From contig CM114273.1 of NCBI GenBank assembly GCA_050084515.1, positions 38,440,001 to 38,504,000 on the forward strand: a stretch of DNA of 64,000 nt, in the 5' to 3' direction. Numbering within the stretch: the stretch's first letter is position 1; each line of letters starts with the position of its first letter. A program made the translations under genes and the position numbers. A model generated the notes under the pieces. That model saw nothing but the letters and a program-made list of their open reading frames with translations, searched no databases and was not told the DNA's origin. This document shows positions 56,469 to 64,000 of this stretch, piece by piece. The stretch comes from Blasia pusilla. Lineage: Eukaryota; Marchantiophyta; Marchantiopsida; Blasiales.

Positions 56469-57740
56469 TTGCTTTTCCCATTAGAAAGGTTAGTGTGTGA
56501 TCCCACAGATATCAATGTTTGGTATCTCTTATTACTCGTCCCACAATGGGTTCTAGTCCTCCCTCCAAGGGGTGGTGCGATGGATCATCGTGAAACCTCC
56601 ACACGTATTCAATGCTTTATGTCTGGGGATTGGGAGAATCTTCAGAATGAGCGTGTACTTTGAGCCCTTAGCTACAGCTCATCCCACTCAACATGCCAAT
56701 CATGGGAGTCCTTCAATACAACAACGCCATCGGCGAAGTCTACTTTAGGGGCAGGTTGGTGAGTTTTCACGTACAGCTCAAGCATTGGATCCTCTCTCTC
56801 CGGCGATTCCAAGTGCGGAAGCAGTGGCTCTCTTAGAAGCTCTTCACCCTCCTTCAAGTGGCGATGCTCCACCTTTTGTGGAAGACTATACAACGAACCT
56901 TGACTTGGAGCTTGACTTGGAGGTTTTCACAAGGGATTCACTTCATACTCCTCGCTTATCAGCAAGCGCGCTATCAGAGATGGTTTTTAAGCATCTCCGC
57001 AATTGCTTTATCCCGGTAGATTCAGCACGTGGCTTTGTCTCTCTATATAAGATATGTGCACATATTGCGATAGATCGTCTTCCAATCTCTATCTCTAGGC
57101 TCTTAAGGGCTTCTCGTTTGTTGGTTATGGATAAGCCTCCTTCAGGTGTCTGCTCTTTGGCTGTTGGAAAGGTTTTATACCGCTTGGTTAGTCGATCCCT
57201 ATGCTTGCAATTTTGTCCTCACTTTAGTGCCCACTTATTTCCTCATCCATTTGGAGTGGCAACTCCTAGAGGTTGTGAGGCTGTGGTGCATGGGATTCGA
57301 TCCACTCTTGATATTCATCCAGAATGGCTAGCAATTTAGGTTGATGTGGCTAATGCATTCAATTTAGTTCTCGTGTGGCCATCTTTGAGGAGTTATGTTG
57401 TGCAGGAGGACAACTTGCGAGTCTCATTCTATTTGTTCACTCCTTCTATGCCTATGATACTCCCATTATCTATTCTCATCATGCTACTTCCGAGGAATAT
57501 AGTATTCTATAATCGGCTTGTGGCACACGTCAAGGTGATCCCATGGGTGGCCCACTCTTTACCATTGCCCATTTTTGTGCCCTTGGAGAATCAGCGCAAG
57601 CATTTCCATCTTGTCTTTTCTCTTCTATTGCTAATGACACTCATATTATAGATCCTCCTTCTGCAGTGGTTCTTGGGTCCCAATTGGCTTCATCAACTAT
57701 GTCTCAAAGTTCTCGGATGAGGCCCTTTTGAAAGACGTGG
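56469..57740 (+). pseudogene. LINE reverse transcriptase (broken)
   Basis: Pre-RT region WYLLLLVPQWVLVLPPRGG, then from 56,785 FTRDSLHT.., ICAHIAIDRLPISISRLLRA, VMDKPPSGVCSLAVGKVLYR, PFGVATPRGCEAVVHGIRST and LDIHPEWLAI, a CAG-to-TAG-type stop, then VDVANAFN, the first catalytic block. The second lies at about 57,540-57,640 in another frame: MGGPLFTIAHFCALGES then SSIANDTHI, where the usual Ala-Asp-Asp reads Ala-Asn-Asp (codons at 57,630-57,638). The arrangement matches RT families known from algae and protists (from general knowledge), not the L1/RTE lines common in flowering plants. Confidence 0.8.
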
Positions 57741-57859
57741 AATTTCTTCATTTGTTACCTCATCAAGGGGATCCCCAAGTGGCTTATGAGATTCTTTTCC
57801 AATTTTTTCTATGACATCCTTCCTACCTTATTTACACTTGTCCTTCCACTTCAAGGTTC

Positions 57860-58890
57860 TTACATCGGTTGACCTCTTTTGACCCTTCTATCTTGGCAAA
57901 TTTTGGTCAACTTCTTGGCCCAAATACATTTGAGGGAGAGTATGGTATCTTGGCTTCACGACAAGCTATCTTGCCTATTTCTTTTGGAGGGGTGGTACTT
58001 TCCTCCCTAGTCTCATCTGCTCCCACAGCCTTTTTGGAGAGTTGGACATTGGTAGTACCGATTATGGCTTCAAGGTTTCTCCAAGGAGATACACCTATCT
58101 TGCTGGATCATGTCGCCCATGTAGAGGGGGCTGACTTGTTATTTCAAAAATAACTGAGATTTGCACGAGCTCTTCTTCGTCTTGCTACACAAGCAATTCT
58201 ACCCCCTTTCAGTCAATTGATTACGGAAGGGCTTGATCGACTTCAAGAGCATATCTCTGAGAATCTACATCAAATCAACTTTTCTAGCATCCTCTAACGC
58301 TCATCATGCCCGTGTGCGGTTATGTGTGTGTACCGGAGCACGGGCATGGCTTACTGTAAATCCTCTTACTCTTCCATTTTGTCTTCCTCGAAGTATATTC
58401 TCGACAGCTTTGCGGTTACGCCTTGGACTTACCCATCCTTCTCTGTTAGGTATGCCGAATTATGTATGCGGGGATCTCATTGATGCCAAGGGTATCCATA
58501 TTCTCCAATGTGCACATGGTGGAGAACAAACATCCACACATTATGTCATTAGAGAGGCGGTAGGATCGATGGCTCGTACTGCAGAATACAGTGTTGGGCA
58601 AGATCAACTCCATGTCCTACCTTCAACCACACAAGCAACCTCTCGTCGGAGACTGGATTGTGTTATGTCTCGAGGTGGATTCTGGACACTAGGGGATGTG
58701 GTGGTTTTTTATCCAACACATTCTGACTTGGTGTGTCAAGCCGTACATACCAAAGGTTCAGCGGCCGAAGCTGTAGCAAGAATCAAGGAGTTGAGTTATG
58801 TTGTGAGACATGCGACTGTGGATTTATTCCTTTTGCATTGGAAGTATTGGGTCATTTACATGTGTCTTTTGATACTTTCCTAAAAACATG
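57860..58890 (+). pseudogene. LINE C-terminal CCHC motif and restriction-like endonuclease
   Basis: From 57,869 a thumb-like region (LRFARALLRLATQAILPPFS), then at 58,233-58,883 AWLTVNPLTLPFCLP, LRLRLGLTHPSLLGMPNYVC, GDLIDAKGIHILQCAHGG, H..., a Cys/His zinc motif as in R2-type elements, and RRRLDCVMSRGGFWTLGDVV, a likely PD-(D/E)XK core with Asp and DVVVFYPT. Such domains nick the target DNA for target-primed reverse transcription. One stop at 58,150 and frame changes separate the parts. Confidence 0.7.
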
Positions 58891-59129
58891 TGCTCACCAC
58901 TCCCTCGAGAATCATCACCTTGTCCCTTCCCGTAGTCCTTCTCTCTCTGTAGTTACTACTTATTTTTGGCAATGCATCTCACTGGTCTTACAACGTGCAC
59001 AAGCCTTAGCATTGATACGTCGTGCGGAGGTGGTGGGGGATTGCTCACCTCATCGTCCATTCATGTCTGACCAACCACTCGTGTTCTTGTCAGATTTGTT
59101 CCAGGCTATCAATTGTGTAGCTCGTTAAG

Positions 59130-59990
59130 TCCGTGTTTACATTGGCTAGTTGACATTTTCTTTTTGCATTCCATTATGCATTTTTTGACTCCTCTTTTGA
59201 GATGATATTACTTTTCTTTTTCCTCTTTTGAAGTTTATTTTATAATTAAGTGGATATATTTCTATTCTTTCAAGTAGTTTTTTGACCTATTGTGCTCTAG
59301 TTCATTTTTACTTTTTTAGATTGTTTCACATAGGATTCCCCTTTTTCATTCCACTACGTCGGATCATGCACTCAAGTTTATTTGAGTGTTTCAAGAAAAA
59401 ATTCCTTATCTATTTTATCCCCTCCTTTTTCCACCTTCCTACTCCATCCAATAGGAAAATGGATTGAACCATCATCAAAAATTTATTTTCCTGATGGAAT
59501 TAAAGTGTACATCCATTATTTATTTATTTATTTATTTCCTTTTTTAATCTTTAGTTCTAGTGGAATTTTTCAATTTTATGTTTTTTTCATACATTATAAA
59601 CACAAGTTTGAAGGATATTTTAGACATGCTTAAATTAAATCCATTATCTTGAACCACAAGGATGTATTTCTAAAATATGGACATTCCTTGCTTGCATGTA
59701 CCATACATTCGATAATTTGAACAAAAATTAATGTCCCTTTTTGTTTTGAAGGTGATCCAAAGATACACATCTTGAGTAACAAAGAATAAGAGAACTAGTG
59801 AAATAGAAAATCAATGTGGGCCCATATTTAAATTAAGGCTAAAGTTATTTAAGGAAGTAGATGTAAGAGAAAGCAAAGAGGGAACTACATCGTTTCATAT
59901 GTGTTTACTCCAATCTCATTGTTATTCATGAATTATATTATTAAGGGAATCGCCACGAGGGCACAAATACTATAGTCAATTTGGAAGGTT
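59130..59990 (+). other. LINE 3' UTR
   Basis: Aligns with 3,030-3,760 and in part with 60,060-60,270 and, inverted, 60,780-60,960. It contains an (ATTT)n run at 59,516-59,537. Retroposition of LINEs starts here, which explains why this part is the most frequent. Confidence 0.65.
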
Positions 59991-60059
59991 GCTATGAGAC
60001 CATAAGTCAAATAATAGACTAGATTCTTATTTAAGAAGGAATTTATCCAAGTTGGTAAA

Positions 60060-60270
60060 TTCAAGGAGATCTGGAAATTGACATGCAAACATCAAATTCA
60101 TGCTCTTAAGATCGAAGCCAATATTTCTAAAATGTAAACACTCCTTATTTGAATTAAAACCTACTAGTAAGTAAATATCTGAGATGGTGTCACATTATCG
60201 CAATGGCATGAAATGGAGAGAAAAAATGTTAATTTTAAAGGGGTGGAATGCTCAAATTAGAATCTCATGC
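60060..60270 (+). mobile_element. LINE 3' UTR fragment
   Basis: GAGATCTGGAAATTG, TATTTCTAAAATGTAAACA and CTCCTTATTTG match 59,640-59,700 and 3,360-3,440. Short and diverged. Confidence 0.4.
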
Positions 60271-60779
60271 ACACAAGACTTAAGCTCAAAAGATCAAAAC
60301 CCTTGGAGTAAAAGGGGACATAATTAAAAAAATCAAAGTGGTAGGATGCAGCCATAGTCCCCATGCATCATTCCGAGTGTTTCTAGAATGTGACCAATCA
60401 TAGAGGCAAATTGTAATGATGGCAATCAAAATGTAGTGGATGACCTTCCTTGCCTCTAGGTTCCACGCTCTAATCTCTAAGTCGATGGAGACTCTTATAG
60501 GCTTGCCTGGCTTGGGTTTGTCGCCTATGAACAAATCTCTCAGTTTATTATTCATTAAAAAAAATTGATCTTGAATCTTCATATGGAATAGCTGTTCCAA
60601 TCCAATTTCTTTCCAATTTCAAATGGATTTTGCCTCAATATTCTCTCTATATATTTTCTCTTGCTCTCCTTATGAATCTCATACTTTCCAAATGATGCTT
60701 TTCACTCTTAAAATTTCTACTATCATAAATGAACTCCTCATTTTGCATTTACATATAATATTTATCTGTGGGGAAAATT
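60271..60779. other. Unassigned sequence
   Basis: A 104-codon minus-strand frame (60,286-60,600) has no recognisable domain; by position it could be the downstream part of the minus-strand LINE copy. Nothing else. Confidence 0.35.
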
Positions 60780-61044
60780 TCTACTCATAGAAAGGAAATT
60801 TCCATTGTATTAAAAAAATAAACCTCAAAAGAGGAAAAAGAAAGGTAATAAAATCCCATCAAGAGAATGAGTCAAGAAATGCATAATGGAAGGCAAAAAG
60901 ACAACACAAACACCAACTCAACAAGCTACACGATTAATAGTCTGAAACAAATGTGACAAAAATACTAGTGGTTGGTCAGACCTAAATGGTCAACCCCAAA
61001 GTTTATGCACGTTGTAGGGAAAACAAAATGCATCTTAAGCAATA

Positions 61045-61112
<68 letters not shown>

Positions 61113-62110
61113 ATGAGAAGGGGAAAGGTGATGATTCTCAAAGGAGTGGTAGCACAAATTTTCTAGAAAGAATCAAAAAACACATGTAAGTGCCAAAATA
61201 CTTCCACTTCAAAAGGAATAAATCCATCAATTGCATATCTCAACATAACTTAACTTCTTAATTCTTGTTATTGCTTCATCCACATAACCTTTAGTATATG
61301 CCACTCAATACCAAGTCAAGACTTGTTGGATCAACAACCACCACATCACCCACTATATGAAATCCACCTTCAGAAAAAATAAGATCAACTCTTCGATGAG
61401 AGATTGCTTTTGTAGTGGAAGGTAGGATATATAGATGCCCTTGCCCAATGGTCTACCTTGTACTACAAGCCACCAATGCTACCTCGTCTCTAATCACATC
61501 ATGTGTTTTCGTTTGTTCTCCATCATGTACAGACCAGAGAATACGGATACCATTTGCATCAATGCACTTCCCATACACACAATAATTTAGAACACCTAGT
61601 AGAGAAGGATGAGGAAGTCCAACGCATAACTTTGAAACTATCGAGAATATACGTCAAGGGAGAAAAAATTTGAAGAATAAGAGGATTTGGAGTAAGGTAG
61701 GCCCCTCTCTTGTACCAATACATGAACGCCGACAAGCTCGATGAGTATTAGAGGATAGCTTAGAGAGAATCTTGGAAAAATTAAATTTATGCAAATCTTG
61801 GGAGATACGCACTTGAAGTCAATCAAGCCCTTCCGTAATCAATTGACTCGAAGGAAATAGAACTTCTAATGTAGCGAGTAGAAGAAGAGCTTGGAAAAAT
61901 CTCATTTTTGTTAGAATAATAATTTTTCCTCCTCTACATAGGTAGCATGATCCATCAAGATAGGTGCATCTTCTTGGAGAAACCTTGAAGTCATAATCAT
62001 GGCGACCAAAACTCAACTCCCAAAAAATATTGGTAGAGCATATGCGAATGTGGAGGAAAGCTTCATCTTCCAAAATGAATAACTTATAGAAACTGCTAAA
62101 GAAACATAAT
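60780..62110 (-). pseudogene. LINE 3' half, minus strand
   Basis: Minus strand from 62,110: TNIFWELSFGRHDYDFKVSP matches LINE 58,020-58,090; ALLLLATLEVLFPSSQLITE matches 58,170; PHPSLLGVLNYCVYGKCIDA matches the CCHC region; GGFHIVGDVVVVDPT matches the endonuclease core; and 60,790-60,960 matches the start of the 3' UTR. Several frame breaks. A (GA)n run (61,051-61,108) lies in the distal part. Confidence 0.75.
61051..61108. repeat. (GA)n microsatellite
   Basis: About 29 GA units. Confidence 0.95.
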
Positions 62111-62344
62111 TGATGGGATACGACTCTTACACTCAATGAAAAAATAAGTCTAGTCTTCTCAATTATATAGGGTATGTATAAGCAACCCTAACCATAGTCT
62201 TAAGTTAGACTAACTGTGATTAACGAATTCTAGTTGAGATAATTATGCTAAACTAACTAACTAAGACTAAGCTTTCCTACTTCGTGTAGGTACTCAATAT
62301 CGCAGTTCGGGTGTCTAATGAGCTTGACTATGACTCAGTCTTCA
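62111..62344 (-). repeat. Ty1/copia 3' LTR
   Basis: Directly after the purine tract GAGGGGGAGT (62,347-62,356, minus strand), the sequence starts TGAAGACTGAGTC at 62,344 and ends CCCATCA at 62,111 where LINE sequence resumes; 234 bases. Ends are inferred from TG...CA and the junction, not from a second LTR. Confidence 0.6.
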
Positions 62345-63077
62345 ATACTCCCCCTCAAGCTCATATCAATATCTTTAACACCTAAATCATTTCTAAACAT
62401 CTCAAACTTATCTCTAGAAAATATTTTTGTAAAGATATCAGCAATTCCTAATCTGAATCTATATACACAAGATCAATTTCTCCTACAAGCACTTCCTCTC
62501 TAATAAAATGATAGTGCACCTCAACATGTTTTGTTTGATCATGAAACATAGGGTTATTAGCAAGCTTGATGCTACTAACATTGTTTGCATATATTACACT
62601 AGGTCCTAAGTTACTAACATCAATCTCAACAAGTAATCGATGAAACCACACCACCTCACATGTTGCATTGGTTGCTCCTCTGTACTCAGCCTCTGTTGAA
62701 GATAAAGCAATTGTAGGTTACTTCTTTGAAACCCAACTTAAAACTGCGCTTCTCAAGGTAAATAAGTAACTAGATGTGGAGTATCCATCAAACACGCTTC
62801 CTACCCAATCAGAATCTATGAATCTGTGTGATTATAAACTTAGAAAATGTTTAAATTGAATAACTCGAATTGAACAAAAAATTTCACGTGCCTCATCAAT
62901 CTCCTCACAACATCAAGATGAGGTTTTTAAGTTGCTTGCAATAATTGGCTCATTATACCAACTACATAGCTCAAGTCTAGCCTTGTTATAGTCAGATAGA
63001 TCAAACTTCCAACCATGCGCTTGTACATATTAGAATTTGCAAGCAACTCTCCTTCATCCACTCTTAGCTTCAAAGTT
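62345..63077 (-). pseudogene. Ty1/copia RT-RNase H end (broken)
   Basis: Minus strand reads MYKRMVGSLIYLTITR, then RRLMRHVKFF, an HTDS remnant of the RNase H DWA/DWG motif, and at 62,448-62,654 VWFHRLLVEIDVSNLGPSVI, YANNVSSIKLANNPMFHDQT, KHVEVHYHFIREEV, DLVYIDSD, ending DIFTK. This is the usual C-terminus of copia pol (Asn in place of the catalytic Asp in the YCDN-type motif, here YANN). Only the 3' end remains: upstream pol and the 5' LTR are missing. Confidence 0.85.
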
Positions 63078-63749
63078 TAGGAGAGGAGAGTCTCTCTTCA
63101 AAAAAAAGGGCCAAATCCTTAAACTCACTTCAAAACTTTGATCAATTTTTAAGGTTTATCCCCTACTTCAAATGCAAGAAATGTTTTAAAGAGAGTAAGA
63201 CGTGCACCACTTTGGGGGAAAATCTAACCATTATTTTTCAGATCAAGATGTGAAGATGGAAATATTATCGTTAACAATCAGTCATGAAAGTGCAGGAGTG
63301 TTTTGCTTGTGCCTCTTGCAGGAGAGACCAATCCCCCATCATCAACGAATTTATAGGTGGAATTTTGGTATTGTAGGGCAAAACAAGATGAAAAATGATC
63401 GGCAAAGTAAAAGTAAACATGATTTGTGGCAACATACTTGCGGAAATTAGCATAGGTCGCCAACTCATATTAGTTGGCGTCTCTTTGCAGAGTGCAAATA
63501 GTTGCCTCCTCTTCCCCTCAAGTGGAAGAATTTTTCTTCCACTCTAACACTCGCCCCTAAAACCCTCACCAGATCTAGGATTAAGTTACCAATTCTCGAG
63601 CAGAGCTTTACAAGGATCTTTCTCAATGCCGGGGACTTTTCCCTCCCTCGAAGCACAAATCCATGAATAATCTTGGGGGAAAATTGAAGACCTTTTCTCA
63701 TATAAGTTGGTGGCTTCTGCTCTGACGGGTTGGACCAAAATTTGTTCAG
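63078..63749. other. Unassigned sequence
   Basis: A small perfect hairpin (8-bp arms CGCCAACT/AGTTGGCG) lies at 63,458-63,479. Open frames on both strands have no recognisable domain. Confidence 0.45.
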
Positions 63750-64000
63750 AAACCAATATCCAAGGAGGGTGTACGTATACTAGATCTCTTTGGAGGGATT
63801 AATACAACATTGGCTCCAGTGTTGTAGGCCGGAGTATAAGTACATCAGTACTTTTATGTTGAGAGAGATGAGATTGCACGTAGAGTCTCATTCAATCATG
63901 TGTCGAGACTAGTCCAGCAGTATCCTCGGTTATTGCCAGTGTCTGCAGTCAGGGGATATTAGCCTGTATTTCCGGCTGACATTTCGTTGTTGGGGGTGCC
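63750..64000 (+). pseudogene. Ty3/gypsy protease-RT spacer fragment, runs off the window
   Basis: The plus strand encodes LDLFGGINTTLAPVL, then YVERDEIARRVSFNHV, LLPVSAVRG and FPADISLLGV, matching the spacer of the inner gypsy at 39,535-39,755 and the fragment at 9,180. It appears the best preserved of the isolated fragments, and the rest of the element may lie beyond 64,000. Confidence 0.65.

Larger units (their letters stand above)
55705..59990 (+). mobile_element. R2-like LINE, longest copy
   Basis: Single-ORF layout with N-terminal zinc finger, reverse transcriptase, C-terminal zinc-binding motif, restriction-like endonuclease and a 3' UTR. Other copies at 3,030 (tail), 22,395, 26,283, 26,480, 60,060 and 60,780 show a multi-copy family. 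The 5' end is not defined; the 3' end is taken from the alignment with 3,030-3,760. All copies seen are broken. Confidence 0.8.

Overview
This window looks like transposon-rich nuclear DNA from a land plant, more likely a seed-free plant (bryophyte, fern or lycophyte) than a flowering plant. The grounds are spliceosomal-type introns and plant-type Ty3/gypsy, Ty1/copia, hAT and Helitron elements, together with a LINE whose reverse transcriptase and C-terminal endonuclease resemble families I associate with algae and protists. The species cannot be fixed from sequence alone. No rRNA, tRNA or CRISPR locus was seen, and no intact, clearly functional gene. Nearly everything coding is a decayed mobile element with stops and frameshifts.

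Layout. 1-2,545: fragments of a short hAT-like element, two tiny Helitrons in tandem (877-1108, 1148-1353), and one copy of a ~1 kb duplicated segment whose partner is at 52,980-54,030. 3,030-3,760: a LINE 3' end. 3,760-10,500: mostly AT-rich sequence with foldbacks, a degenerate ~180-bp tandem repeat (7,480-8,130) and a gypsy fragment. 10,523-14,560: a hAT transposon with a recognisable left end, a GC-rich subterminal block and a broken BED/transposase gene. 15,040-16,575: a ~180-bp tandem satellite interrupted by a 316-bp hAT-like element with 8-bp target duplications. 17,241-20,718 (minus): a decayed kinase-like gene followed by a coiled-coil/RING-like gene, the least explained coding locus here. 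21,480-27,110: more hAT-like elements, several LINE pieces, and an LTR element with tRNA-Asp primer site, TG...CA ends and a perfect 5-bp target duplication (23,689-25,270).

27,600-30,480 differs in composition: it keeps many CpGs and shows no transposon hallmarks. It holds a candidate two-exon host gene for a small signal-anchor protein (28,006-29,987).

30,530-49,850 is one Ty3/gypsy element on the minus strand, split by a second, related element on the plus strand (34,625-44,384). Alignment of the split ends and a GATG duplication prove the nesting. Both encode gag, protease, RT, RNase H and integrase, and both carry a PHD finger after the integrase, where chromoviruses carry a chromodomain. 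50,530-52,365: the helicase half of a Helitron. 55,705-59,990: the longest copy of the LINE (C2H2 finger, RT, CCHC, restriction-like endonuclease). 60,780-62,110 (minus): another LINE copy, cut by a Ty1/copia 3' end (62,111-63,077). The window ends in another gypsy spacer fragment.

The genes do not form a pathway. They are layers of insertion into older insertions, and the order can be read from target duplications. The points most worth following are the PHD-finger gypsy family, the R2-like LINE, the kinase/RING pair and the 180-bp satellite.
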